Positions 37,637-47,395 of a stretch of DNA of 54,361 bases are shown piece after piece. The DNA is from Thermoplasmata archaeon (GTDB lineage: Archaea; Thermoplasmatota; Thermoplasmata; Lutacidiplasmatales; UBA184): contig JASHPV010000183.1 in assembly GCA_030037875.1 (NCBI GenBank), positions 1 through 54,361 on the forward strand. The letters run 5' to 3'. How positions within the stretch are numbered: the first letter of the stretch is position 1; each line of letters begins with the position of its first letter. Both the position numbers and the translations under genes were made by a program. The notes under the pieces were generated by a model that was given only the letters and a program-made list of their open reading frames with translations, ran no database searches and was not told the DNA's origin.

Positions 37637-40600
37637 TCAAGTGGGAGCGACGGGGAAGGCGACCTTCAACATCTCAACCTCTCCCGGGGTCAAAAGTCGA
37701 GGGTTGACCGGCACCCACACCGCGGTCCCGGAGGCCTGGGCTCGCACGTGCAGCTCCCGGAGCAGTTTCAACACGGGCGCCAGCGTGTTGACCGTGACGA
37801 GGTACTCGAAGCCTTCGAGCAGCACCGCACTGACGTGGCCCTCTCCCAGCGCACTAACGAAGAGCGTCTCGAGCGCCGCGACGTCGCTTGGCCGCACCGA
37901 GTTCTGACGCCCGACATTGGAGAGCCAGATCACGGTGATGTCCCGAGTTCCGATGCGCCGGCGGAGCCGGTCCGGAAACTCTCGCGTGACGCAAAGACCC
38001 CGGCGGCCGACCGACACGGCATCGAGGAATCGGCTCCAGGCCGCGTCCGTGGTGTCCTCGACGAGGAGTTCGATGCCTTGATGGAGCAAGGACGTCGGCG
38101 CAGGTGCCGCTTCGGCCACGTCCGCGGACACGGGCGGTTTCCACGGGGGAAGCGGAACGGCTTCGGGTCGGGGAGCCGGCGGAGCCACTGCGCGGATCAC
38201 GGGAGGGGTCGCTGCGGGACCCGCGCGCGGGAGGGCGGGAGTGGAGACACTCGGCAGAGTCGGGACCGAGGCACTGGGAGACGCCGAGGAGATCGGTTCG
38301 GGCACCGTCGGTTCTGGGAGAGACTCCGGGGGCGCAGCCTCCGGTTCGGGAGCGGGCTCCGGCTCGGGAGGCTCAACGCGCGGGGGAGGCCAGACCCAGA
38401 TACGGTCCGGGACCGCTCCTCCGAAGTGGCGGACCACCTCCCGGGCGAGATACGGTCCGAATCCGGGCACGGTGACCAGCTTCTCGTACGGCGCGTGGGA
38501 AAGGGACTCGAAATCTGTGAATCCCGCGTCCCAGGCGGCGGCGAGCTTGGTGACACCCAAGTAGGGTGCGCCGACGGCCTGGTCGAGTTGCTCCAGCGTA
38601 CCGTGGAGGGTCGTCTCCCGGTTCCGTACCTCCTCACTCAAGAAATCCGGACCCTCGGACTCCACCGGTTCGAAGCGTACGGCCTGGCGCCCCCGTCGGC
38701 CAAGATGCCGGGAAACGCGGGCCTTGCGCCGTCCCACCGGTCGTGGGAGGCCCGGTACCCAGATCCGCCATCGCGTGCCGACCGCGGTCCGGCCATTCGT
38801 GGTCTCTCCAGGGATGAACCGCGTCCCGCTCGACACCGCCTCAAAGCGAGGTACGCGAAGAGACTGTGCAATCGCCACGGCATGGCTTCGGAGCTCCTCC
38901 TCGAGCGCCGGAGGCGCCTCGACCCAAACCTCCGTGATGTTCGAACCCGCCGGCGCGGAGGTCAGTCGTCGACGCGCCGAACGCACTACGCGGTACGCGT
39001 CGGGACCTAGCCCTAACATTAGGTCGAGCGCGGCGGAGCTGGTTCCTTGGGGGAGCTTGAGATACAGCTCTCCCTGGGGCGCCGGCAGCACCATCATCCC
39101 GGGAGGGAGCGCGTCGATCAGTTCGACCATCGACGGGAGCAGCTGTACGGGGCTCGCGCCGAGCACAACGCTGAGCGTCTGATTCCGCAGCGCCTCCTTG
39201 ACCCTCTTCCCGGGCATCTGAGAGACCAACGTGGCGATCCGCCCGGCGCTCGCCCGATAGACGCGCTGGAGCTCGGCCAGGTTCGGTTCGACGCGGATCT
39301 GGCGGCCTTCCCACGGGCGGGCCGGTGAGGCGATCTCGATGCTCTCGGTTGGAAGCACGCGCGTGAGAACGGGCAGCAGGGCCTGGAGTTCCGCGGCGAC
39401 CGCCTCGTCGCGCGCATTGACCACGACGCTGGCCCACCGAATCGAACGCGGCAACGACAGCCGGTGACGGGCCCGCTCGACGGCCAGGGCGATCGGAACG
39501 AGTCGGTCCAGCAGCTTCTCGGAGGCCGGATCGACGAGACTCTGTCGGACCGGGGCAAGCGGCGCCTCGAACAGGCTCCGGGCGTCGTCCCGAAGGGAAC
39601 GGTCGATGGCCTCCATGGTGAAGGGAGCGAAGGGGGCCCACAGCTGTGCGAGCCCAGACACCACGTAGACCAGCACTCGTTCAGCGGCCGTTTTGCCGGG
39701 GCTTTGAGCGGCCTCATCGAGGCGGCTTCGAGCGATCAGCAGGTACTGCTCCCGGAGGTCGTGGTCGGCGAACCGGGTGATGCGGTCGAGCGTTTGGGGG
39801 AACCGCCCCGCGGCCAATCCCGCCAGCGCGTCGGCCCGAAACCGTTCGAAGCGGGACACGAAGGCCCGGTCCTCTTCGGGCAACGAATCTCGGACCCGGG
39901 CGAGGGACTGGTCCCCGAGCGGAAGGCCGTCCCGAGCGAGGCTTCCGGAGAGCTGGTACGCCACTCGCCAAAATCTCCGTAGGTGCCGCACATCCTCGGC
40001 CACTACGGACGCGAGGGGGGAGGCAGCCCGGCGTCGGGTGGCCATCCGAACGAGAGCGCAGCGGACCGCGTCGACGGGAGCGGCCGGGTCCACGCGAGCC
40101 GAGGCCTCGTCCACGGAACCGGTCGGCACGAGGATGAGGCGAGTGTCGGCCGGACGCGCGGACGCCGCGAACTGGCCGACGAGGTGGGTCAACAGCAGTG
40201 GCCCCCTCCGCTGTTCGGGCAATAGCAGTCCGACCCCATTGTCCGTGGGAAATGGGTTCATGCGGGCCCATCGGTAGAGCGCCTCATTGAACACCGGAAG
40301 CAGACGCCGCCGTACTTCGACTCGAACGCCTCCACAGGAGCATTTGGGACCCGTCCCCGCCGGTGCGAGCCGTGAGCAGCTTCCACACTCTTGGAGGGCC
40401 GGGTACGCGGGGTCCTCGGTGGTCCGTGCGTCGGTCGCCGGCCAAGGCACCACCTCCGACGCCAAGGGTAGCGCCTCCCCGGGCAGAAGCTGCTTGAAAA
40501 GGTACAACGTTTCGGCGTCGATCCGGTCCGGTTCCAGCCTCCACGCCCGGCCGGGCCTCCAGAAGAGACCGGTCCCGCAGTCCCCGCACCGCGGAACTCC

Positions 40601-41686
40601 GTGCCGGACGCGCAACTGAGCGAAGATGAGGGCACCGTCGTTCAGATCCCGCAGGATGAACGCCTCGGCGGTATCCACGGGGAGGCCCTGGTACTTGTGT
40701 GCCGATTGTCCTTCCAATCTCCCGTTAGCCGAGAGGACCGGCCATCCCGGGATCTCGAGTTTTTCGGCGATGCGCGCGTCCGACGCCCCGTGTGCCGGGG
40801 TCAAGGTGACGATGCCGGTACCGCTGTCTCCCACCTCGACCGACGTCTGGAGGAGCCCTCCCGGGCTGAGCAACGAGTAGAGTGGAGGGTACTCCGAGCC
40901 CAAGGGATGGACGTACGCCCGACCCTGCCAGGAGGCGCCGGGGTGCTCCTCGAGCACCTCGATCTCGGAATCGGGGAGCCACGCCCGGAGACGGTCCAAG
41001 CTGGATTTGCTGGTGAGAACCCTCTCTTCCGACCCCCGCCGGGTGAATTTTGCGATAACGTACGGCAGGGTCGGATTCAGGAGCACCGCCGTCGTGCCGA
41101 GAAGTTTCCAGGCCGAGTCCGTCCACACCAACGCGTCGACCCGGGGCTCGGTGTCGCGCAGGGCGAACCGGACGAGGTAAGCGGGACCCTCCTCGTCCAC
41201 GTAAACGAGGTTCGCAGGTCCCTTCGGCTCGCGGCAACGAGGACACCAACGGAGCGGGCCTTCCTTGGCGACCAGGACATTGGTCTCGGCCAACCGGCCA
41301 AGCATCCCATCCACGATCGTGGTGAGCTCCGGACGGACCGTCGGTTCCAGCGCACCATGGCCGTACCAGAGTCCCAACCCCTCCCACTGGGCCGCGGCCG
41401 TGGGGGGCACGCCCTCGCCGGGTCGGGTCCCGAACAGGACCGGTCCCGTGGCGGTTCGCTCGAGGAGAAGCTGCGCCCGCGCGGCCACGTCGGCGAGCAG
41501 CCCTCGCTGGAGCAACGGGAGAGGAACCTCCCCCCGAGACGGAATCCCGCCGATGGAGAGGTGCGTCGGAGGCCCCCCGCGATCCGGCCGGTCGTCCGGC
41601 CCCGGCGGCAGCCCCCGCCCCGACCAGAGCTCCCGGGCCTCGCTCTCGACCGCGTGGGGATCCAATACTGGGGCCAACGCGCGCAA
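37637..41686 (-). CDS. Pseudo-isoleucyl-tRNA-synthetase-like protein fused to HhH and DUF835-like domains (1349 aa)
   Basis: IleRS-like order: LRWCPRCREPK; ALVWTDSAWKLLGTTAVLLNPTLPYV; GTGIVTLTPAHGASDARIAEKLEIPGWPVLSANGRL; HGVPRCGDCGTGLFW; CGSC..CSCGG; EDVRHLRRFWRVAYQLSG; LAQLWAPFAPFTMEAIDRSL. No HIGH or KMSKS. C-terminal HhH (TKLAAAWDAGFTDFESLSHAPYEKLVTVPGFGPYLAREVVRHFGG), Pro/Glu-rich linker, DUF835-like GLCVTREFPDRLRRRIGTRDITVIWLSN...SAVLLEGFEYLVTVNTLAPVLKLLRELH..VPVNPRLLTPGEVEML. Confidence 0.82.
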   Translation of the reverse strand: MRALAPVLDPHAVESEARELWSGRGLPPGPDDRPDRGGPPTHLSIGGIPSRGEVPLPLLQRGLLADVAARAQLLLERTATGPVLFGTRPGEGVPPTAAAQWEGLGLWYGHGALEPTVRPELTTIVDGMLGRLAETNVLVAKEGPLRWCPRCREPKGPANLVYVDEEGPAYLVRFALRDTEPRVDALVWTDSAWKLLGTTAVLLNPTLPYVIAKFTRRGSEERVLTSKSSLDRLRAWLPDSEIEVLEEHPGASWQGRAYVHPLGSEYPPLYSLLSPGGLLQTSVEVGDSGTGIVTLTPAHGASDARIAEKLEIPGWPVLSANGRLEGQSAHKYQGLPVDTAEAFILRDLNDGALIFAQLRVRHGVPRCGDCGTGLFWRPGRAWRLEPDRIDAETLYLFKQLLPGEALPLASEVVPWPATDARTTEDPAYPALQECGSCSRLAPAGTGPKCSCGGVRVEVRRRLLPVFNEALYRWARMNPFPTDNGVGLLLPEQRRGPLLLTHLVGQFAASARPADTRLILVPTGSVDEASARVDPAAPVDAVRCALVRMATRRRAASPLASVVAEDVRHLRRFWRVAYQLSGSLARDGLPLGDQSLARVRDSLPEEDRAFVSRFERFRADALAGLAAGRFPQTLDRITRFADHDLREQYLLIARSRLDEAAQSPGKTAAERVLVYVVSGLAQLWAPFAPFTMEAIDRSLRDDARSLFEAPLAPVRQSLVDPASEKLLDRLVPIALAVERARHRLSLPRSIRWASVVVNARDEAVAAELQALLPVLTRVLPTESIEIASPARPWEGRQIRVEPNLAELQRVYRASAGRIATLVSQMPGKRVKEALRNQTLSVVLGASPVQLLPSMVELIDALPPGMMVLPAPQGELYLKLPQGTSSAALDLMLGLGPDAYRVVRSARRRLTSAPAGSNITEVWVEAPPALEEELRSHAVAIAQSLRVPRFEAVSSGTRFIPGETTNGRTAVGTRWRIWVPGLPRPVGRRKARVSRHLGRRGRQAVRFEPVESEGPDFLSEEVRNRETTLHGTLEQLDQAVGAPYLGVTKLAAAWDAGFTDFESLSHAPYEKLVTVPGFGPYLAREVVRHFGGAVPDRIWVWPPPRVEPPEPEPAPEPEAAPPESLPEPTVPEPISSASPSASVPTLPSVSTPALPRAGPAATPPVIRAVAPPAPRPEAVPLPPWKPPVSADVAEAAPAPTSLLHQGIELLVEDTTDAAWSRFLDAVSVGRRGLCVTREFPDRLRRRIGTRDITVIWLSNVGRQNSVRPSDVAALETLFVSALGEGHVSAVLLEGFEYLVTVNTLAPVLKLLRELHVRAQASGTAVWVPVNPRLLTPGEVEMLKVAFPVAPT

Positions 41687-41834
41687 GGTACTGCCCGGAC
41701 GCTCCGAGATGCTCCGGCGAGAATGATGCGCGGTCGCGAACCTTAAGGATTGCTGGCAACGGTCGAGTGCCCGGGCTGCGCGTCACCGACAACTCTTATC
41801 ATTCGGCTCGCGTCCGCGGCGTCGGGGCAACGAA

Positions 41835-42221
41835 ATGGCGTGGACGACGGCCGAGGTCCGGGAACTCAAGGAGGGCCGGTACCTCCTCCTGGATGACGAA
41901 CCGTGCCGGATCCTCTCGATCCAAACCTCCAAACCGGGGAAGCACGGGGAAGCGAAGGCGCGCATCGATGCGGTGGGGATATTCGATGGCGCCAAGCGCA
42001 GCGTAGTGTTCCCGGTCAAGCACAAGGTCCAGGTGCCGATGATCGGCAAGCACCAGGCCCAGGTGCTCTCGCTCACGGGCTCGGAGGTCCAGCTAATGGA
42101 CCTCGAGACGTACGAGACATTCTCCCTGACGTTGGAACCCGACCAGAAGGGCGAACTCACCCCGGGCACCGAGGTCCAATACCTCGACGCGATGGGAAAG
42201 CGTCGCATCACCCGGAACTGA
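41835..42221 (+). CDS. eif5a: Translation initiation factor aIF5A
   Basis: [59 protein letters not shown]; hypusination-loop [10 protein letters not shown]. Confidence 0.96.
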   Translation: MAWTTAEVRELKEGRYLLLDDEPCRILSIQTSKPGKHGEAKARIDAVGIFDGAKRSVVFPVKHKVQVPMIGKHQAQVLSLTGSEVQLMDLETYETFSLTLEPDQKGELTPGTEVQYLDAMGKRRITRN

Positions 42222-42350
42222 AGCGCCGGCCCTCTCCACTATCGTTCGGCCGGGGTCGCACTTTATAAAGCGGACCGTCCATCATTTTCGATGCGGGGTG
42301 CCTAGCCGTCCGGCAAGGGTCCGCGTCGCTTGGGGGATCGAGGGTTCGGC

Positions 42351-45300
42351 ATGGCAGGACTCGGCTCGCTTTCCTCCTCCCGGCTCACCAAGTTGCTCCA
42401 AGAAAAAGCGGAGCAGCTCAAGAAACGGCGCGAAACGGCCGAAGCCGTCTTCAACGAGATCGAGGCTCGAGCGGAGCTCCTCTCCGCGGTCGGAGTGACC
42501 CTCCCCGACCTCGCCAGCAAGATTCCACCCCTGCGCGAGCTGCAACGAAAGGCCGACTGGGAGGCCCTCGAGACCCAGGCGAAGAGCGTCCTGGCCGAGA
42601 TGGAACAGGCGGCGCGGGAGCCCGTCGAAGAACGGCAAGCCGCCTTGGTGAAGCGCGCAGACCGTGTCGCTCTCGTGGGGAATCCCCTCCCCGCCGAGGC
42701 CCGGGCCTTGCTGGACGAGGTGGGACCCAAGATCCGCGAAGGGCAGTGGCGAGAGGCGTTCGAGCGGTTGGCCGCGATCGAGGAGGCTCTCGCCGGCCTC
42801 GAAAAGGCATACGAGACCAGCCTGTCGGACCGGGTTCGTTCCTTCGTTCGATGGGCGACGGGTGACGACGCCGTTCCACCCGCGCTGGAGACCGAGGTCC
42901 AACCGGTTCTCGCGGACTTGAAGGGCGCGAACCCGGAACCGGCTCAGAAGCAACTCGCCGAGATTCTGGAGCGGGAATTCCCTCAAGCCGTCGAGCGGCG
43001 CACCGGGGTACGCGAGAGCGCGGAAAGAGCTGTCCCTGCGGCCCGTGAGCTGGGCGCTTCCACGGGGGGTATCGAAGCCGCGCTCGAGGCGGACAAGCGC
43101 TCGTTCATCCTGGATTGGCCCCAGAGCGTCACGTTGGTCGAGCAGGCGATCGAGGGCCTCCAAACCATCCTGAGGGACCGCGTGGCCTCGACGATCGGCT
43201 CCCTCCGAGACACCCTGGAGTCGCTTCGAACGCAGGGCGTCGACCCCAACGAAGCGCTCGCATCTCTGGAACAGATATCCGCCCAACTGAGCACCGCGAA
43301 GAGCTACGACCTGCCGGGACTGGTGGCCACCGCCCGGGAAGCCGCCGAGGGACCCGTCGTTGCTGTCGTGGCTGGGGTGCTCGACGAAGTGCGGCCCCGG
43401 TTGGTCGAGGCCAGGCGCCTGGGCCGTGATCCGAGTGACGTCTTCGCCGCGATGAATCGCGCCCGGGAGGCATTGCGCCTCCGGATCTACGGGGAGGCCA
43501 TCGCGGCCAGTCAGGAGGCGCTCGAACGGGTCAGTACCCTCATCCAGGACATCGAGGGGGTTCGTTCGGAGGCGGAGTCGGTACGCGACATGCTGTCCCG
43601 GCTAGCGAAAAATGGCTTCGCGACGGCTCCGTTCGATGCGCAGATCACCCGCTCGCTCCAGGCGCTCGACCTCGGCGACCTCTCCGGGGCTCGTCGGCTG
43701 CTCCAGGAATCGATTTCCTCGCTGGGCCGAGATGCGGTGGCGCATTTCCAGGGCCGATTGACCAATCTCTCCCAATCTGTCGCCATCGCCAAGGAACGGG
43801 GGTTCCTGCCCCCGGAGGTCGAGGCCGCGGAGCAACAGGCACGCGTGGCGCTCGACGGGGGACGGCTCGCGGACGCCGGAGCGCTGCTCGGACAGATCGA
43901 TGCGGACCTGCGGGCCGCCGCCGCACCGTACATGTCTCGCCGACTCGAGGAGATGGAGAAAGGGCTCGCCGAGATCCCCGAGGAACAAGCGGTGACCCCC
44001 GTCCGCTCCTCGATGGCGGACGCCGACGTGAACCTCCGAGTCAAGGAGGACCTGTCCGCCTCCCTAGACTGCCTTCGGCGGGCCGAGCGGGAATTCTCTG
44101 CGGTCTTCGCGGCGCGTGCCTCGTCGCTCGTCGAGGCCCTAGCGCAGGAACGCCGGGTTCTGGAGGAGATGGGAGGGACGGGCGATGCGATCCAGCGGGA
44201 GATCGACGAAGTCGAGCAGATCTTCAACATGGGCGACTTCGTCAAGGCCTCGAGGGCCGCCCAGGAGATCCGGACGCGGACCCTTCAGCAGCAGCTCGTT
44301 CGTAGCGAAGAGGCCGTTTCTCACGCGAAGCTGGCGCTAATCGAACTGGAGACAATGGGGCTCGATGTCTCTGCTCTTCGGACGGATCTCGAACTGGCCC
44401 AAGAGGCGGCCCGGAGTTCGAAGCATGCCGAAGCTTTCAAGGTCTCCGAGGCCACCGCCTCCACGGCCCGGAAACTCAAGACCGAAGCCCAGGAAGTCCT
44501 GGACCTGTTGGCCGAGACGGGGGAGCAGCACGCGGCCCTCGCCAAGCTGGGCCAGTCCGTCGAGGAGTACCGCGCGTCCGTTCAGGAAGCCAAGCAGGCG
44601 TACCAGTCGCTCGACTTTCCCCATGCCCGGGCCGTTCTCGCGCAACTCCGCGAGGAGCTGCAGAGCACGAGTCTGCGGACGGAGGCGGTCCGGCTACTCG
44701 CGGAGGCCAAGCTGGTCGTGGAGGACGGTCGCCGTCTCTCGGTTCCGATGGATGCCGCCATGGAACGGGTGGGTCACGTATCCAAGCTGTTGGAGGAAGG
44801 CCATCTCCGCGAGGCCGCGGCCGAGATTCGGTCCGTGCACGCCGAGCTCATCTCGCTGGTACGGCCGGTGCTGGAAGAGAACCTGCGAGCGGTGGAGAGC
44901 GACGCCGATACGGCCCGCGGCATCGGCCTCGACGTGGCAGCGGTGGCCGCGACGCTCGGGGAGGCGCGGCGTCGACTCAGCCAGCCCGTGCCGACCGGCG
45001 TGGCGCCGCTGATCGAGAGTGCCCGTTCCCAGTTCTTCGAGAGCCGGGGATTCCTGGAGCATTCCGACCGTGTGCTGCGGCGAGCCTCGGACGCACTCAA
45101 TCAGGCGGAACTGGTCCGCGTCGACGTGGCCCAGCCGCGCGAGCGACTCCGGAAGGTCCAAGAACTGATTGGCCAACGGGAGTACCCGAGGGCGATCGAG
45201 CAAGCGTCGTCCCTCGAACGGGAGCTCACCCAGGCCACGACCCAGCAGGTGTCCCGGTCGCTGGCCGGATTCCAGGGCCTGGTCGCTCGGGCCCGACAGC

Positions 45301-46814
45301 AAGGGGTCGACACAACCCTGGCAGAGAATTTCCTCCAGCAGGCGCGCGCGGCGCTCGACAATTCGCAACCGATCGAGGCCCTCCAGCTCGCGGCCCGGGC
45401 CGAGAGCGAAATCGAACGGGTCGAACTCCAGCACTCCATCGCCCAGGGCTCCCTCGAGACGATGGAACGAAAGCTGAGCGCGGCGGAGAAGGACGGCGTC
45501 GTCGCTCCCGCCGCCTCGGAGGAACTCGGCCGGGCCCGCACCGCGTTCGCGCGGCACGACTACGTCGAGGTTCTCGAGATGACACTGGCCACGTCCGACT
45601 CGCTCGCCATCGCCCGGGAGTACCACCGACGAGCCATGGAAGCGATCGAGGTGGCCGACCGGCACGTCAAGGAGGCCGGACATCTCTCGGCGGAGGTCTC
45701 CGAAGCCGCCGCCACATTGGCCTCGGCACGCGAGCTGGCGACCGCGGGCCAGTACGTGGACGCGATCCGGCGCGCTCGGGAGGGGTCCGAGAAAGCGCGT
45801 TGGGCCACCGAACGTCTCTACTCCGGCGGACTCGAAGAGGCCCGCCGGCTGCTTGAACTCGCCCAACGATGGGTACCCGATGCGGCACCCCAGATCGCTA
45901 CTAATGTGGACGACGCCGAAGCCGCGCTTAAGGCTCGTGAGTGGAACCGGGTCACCGACCGACTTCGCCGCGCGCGCGAGCTCGCCGACCTCTCGCTCGG
46001 AGGCGCGCTGGACGCCCGTCAGGACACCCTGCGTGGGCAGTACGATCGCATCCTCGGCGTCGATGCCGCCGAGAAGGATCGCCGCGCCGAGGTACTGCGC
46101 CGGCTTTCGGAGCTACGGGGCCGGCATGCCTATACCGACGCCTTCGAAACCGCTCGAGAGGAGGAGACGCGCCTCGCCGATACCCGCGTGACGGAACTGC
46201 GCCGCCGGACGAAGGACCTCGAGGATAGCCTCCTCGTCGGCGAGAAGCTCGGCCTCGACACCACGCCGGTCATGCAGCTGTTCAGCGAGGCGAAGATCGC
46301 CCTGCAGGCCGGGAAGGTCGATCCGGTGGGAGCCCTGCTCGACAAGGCGATGGCGCTCCTGGGCACCATCGTGAAGCCCCGCGTGTCGGACAAGCTGCGG
46401 GACGTCCGCGCCGAGTACGTGTTCGCCCGGGACGGTCTCAACGTGAACCTCGGAACCGTCGGGGAGATCCTGGATGGAATCCCCCGCCTCGTCGAACGTG
46501 GGGAGCTCGTGGATGCGGCCCGGATGCTGCTGAGCTGCGAGGAGCAGGTCAACCAGCGGAAGGCGCAGCAGCGCGAATTGACGAACCTGCACTATCTCGT
46601 CGACGCCGCCCTGTCCCAGGCCCGGGAAAAGGGCTTGGACACCACGAAGGCCCAGGAGTTGCTGTCGGCCTCGATACAGGCGCGGAGCACGGATTATGGC
46701 GTGGCGCTCGAAAAGGCCCGACAGGCCCATGAGACGCTCAAGGCCCTGCTGAAGCCCCCGGAGGCGCCCAGCACGTTCTGGCCGTTCCGTCGCGCTCCCG
46801 GGAGCGGGACCTAG
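42351..46814 (+). CDS. Giant all-helical repeat protein, unknown function (~1487 aa)
   Basis: Continuous charged helical sequence with recurrent ~75-90 aa units (e.g. ARQQGVDTTLAENFLQQARAALDNSQPIEALQLAARAESEIE; AREKGLDTTKAQELLSASIQARSTDYGVALEKARQAHETL). No TM, no recognised catalytic motif. Start at MAGLGSL 42351. Confidence 0.85.
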   Translation: MAGLGSLSSSRLTKLLQEKAEQLKKRRETAEAVFNEIEARAELLSAVGVTLPDLASKIPPLRELQRKADWEALETQAKSVLAEMEQAAREPVEERQAALVKRADRVALVGNPLPAEARALLDEVGPKIREGQWREAFERLAAIEEALAGLEKAYETSLSDRVRSFVRWATGDDAVPPALETEVQPVLADLKGANPEPAQKQLAEILEREFPQAVERRTGVRESAERAVPAARELGASTGGIEAALEADKRSFILDWPQSVTLVEQAIEGLQTILRDRVASTIGSLRDTLESLRTQGVDPNEALASLEQISAQLSTAKSYDLPGLVATAREAAEGPVVAVVAGVLDEVRPRLVEARRLGRDPSDVFAAMNRAREALRLRIYGEAIAASQEALERVSTLIQDIEGVRSEAESVRDMLSRLAKNGFATAPFDAQITRSLQALDLGDLSGARRLLQESISSLGRDAVAHFQGRLTNLSQSVAIAKERGFLPPEVEAAEQQARVALDGGRLADAGALLGQIDADLRAAAAPYMSRRLEEMEKGLAEIPEEQAVTPVRSSMADADVNLRVKEDLSASLDCLRRAEREFSAVFAARASSLVEALAQERRVLEEMGGTGDAIQREIDEVEQIFNMGDFVKASRAAQEIRTRTLQQQLVRSEEAVSHAKLALIELETMGLDVSALRTDLELAQEAARSSKHAEAFKVSEATASTARKLKTEAQEVLDLLAETGEQHAALAKLGQSVEEYRASVQEAKQAYQSLDFPHARAVLAQLREELQSTSLRTEAVRLLAEAKLVVEDGRRLSVPMDAAMERVGHVSKLLEEGHLREAAAEIRSVHAELISLVRPVLEENLRAVESDADTARGIGLDVAAVAATLGEARRRLSQPVPTGVAPLIESARSQFFESRGFLEHSDRVLRRASDALNQAELVRVDVAQPRERLRKVQELIGQREYPRAIEQASSLERELTQATTQQVSRSLAGFQGLVARARQQGVDTTLAENFLQQARAALDNSQPIEALQLAARAESEIERVELQHSIAQGSLETMERKLSAAEKDGVVAPAASEELGRARTAFARHDYVEVLEMTLATSDSLAIAREYHRRAMEAIEVADRHVKEAGHLSAEVSEAAATLASARELATAGQYVDAIRRAREGSEKARWATERLYSGGLEEARRLLELAQRWVPDAAPQIATNVDDAEAALKAREWNRVTDRLRRARELADLSLGGALDARQDTLRGQYDRILGVDAAEKDRRAEVLRRLSELRGRHAYTDAFETAREEETRLADTRVTELRRRTKDLEDSLLVGEKLGLDTTPVMQLFSEAKIALQAGKVDPVGALLDKAMALLGTIVKPRVSDKLRDVRAEYVFARDGLNVNLGTVGEILDGIPRLVERGELVDAARMLLSCEEQVNQRKAQQRELTNLHYLVDAALSQAREKGLDTTKAQELLSASIQARSTDYGVALEKARQAHETLKALLKPPEAPSTFWPFRRAPGSGT

Positions 46815-46830
46815 GGCTCTCAGAAGGGTT

Positions 46831-47271
46831 TCATTCGGGCGGGAGCAAGCCGCTCCCCGGCGGAAGTCCCCGGACCGCACCGAGCTGCAACCGGTCATAC
46901 TCGACCGAGTGCTTGATGGAACGTCGCCTCAGCAAGGCGGAGACTTGCTCCGTAATCTGGACGACCTCCTGCGCTCGGAAAGCCTTGTAAAAGTAGAACT
47001 CCGGTCGACCGTCGGCCGGGATGGGAAAGATGAGTCGAATACCGGCCGCATCTTGCCGGTTGTACCCCGCCGGTTTTCGGTCTCGCTTGAGGTCTCGCAA
47101 GTTCTCGTCGAGCAGCACCTCGGGAAGAAGCGGCTCGGCCTCCTTCATGAATGGTCGATTGGCCTCGACGACCCGTTTGTGGATCTCCGGGTAGATCCGG
47201 ACGAGGTCCTTGTAGCTCCGGCGACCTTCGAGGATAATGTGCCCGCTACGCGCTTTGACGGGGGGAGTCAC
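46831..47271 (-). CDS. Hypothetical protein
   Basis: 146-aa ORF with coding-like composition; ends 17 nt after the convergent giant helical gene. Confidence 0.55.
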   Translation of the reverse strand: MTPPVKARSGHIILEGRRSYKDLVRIYPEIHKRVVEANRPFMKEAEPLLPEVLLDENLRDLKRDRKPAGYNRQDAAGIRLIFPIPADGRPEFYFYKAFRAQEVVQITEQVSALLRRRSIKHSVEYDRLQLGAVRGLPPGSGLLPPE

Positions 47272-47395
47272 GGCCGTTGACAGCTGTGCGCGGTATATGG
47301 CGGTCGCGGCGGTGTCCGGAACGGTGCACGCGGGATGTTGTTCGCTCTGCCGGCGAAAGCCTCAAAGAGGCTCCATCCTAACCGCCGCCGGGCGC

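Noticed and set aside
38270-38400. Possible tandem DNA repeat
   Set aside because: Explained by the Pro/Glu-rich linker (PEPEPAPEPEAAPPESLPEP) of the pseudo-IleRS fusion protein.
37517-39010. 497-aa plus-strand ORF
   Set aside because: Antisense to the pseudo-IleRS/DUF835 gene; low-complexity Arg/Gly-rich translation.
40601-41746. 381-aa plus-strand ORF
   Set aside because: Antisense shadow of the pseudo-IleRS N-terminal half.
44694-45866. 390-aa minus-strand ORF
   Set aside because: Antisense to the helical-repeat gene; it inherits periodicity from that gene.
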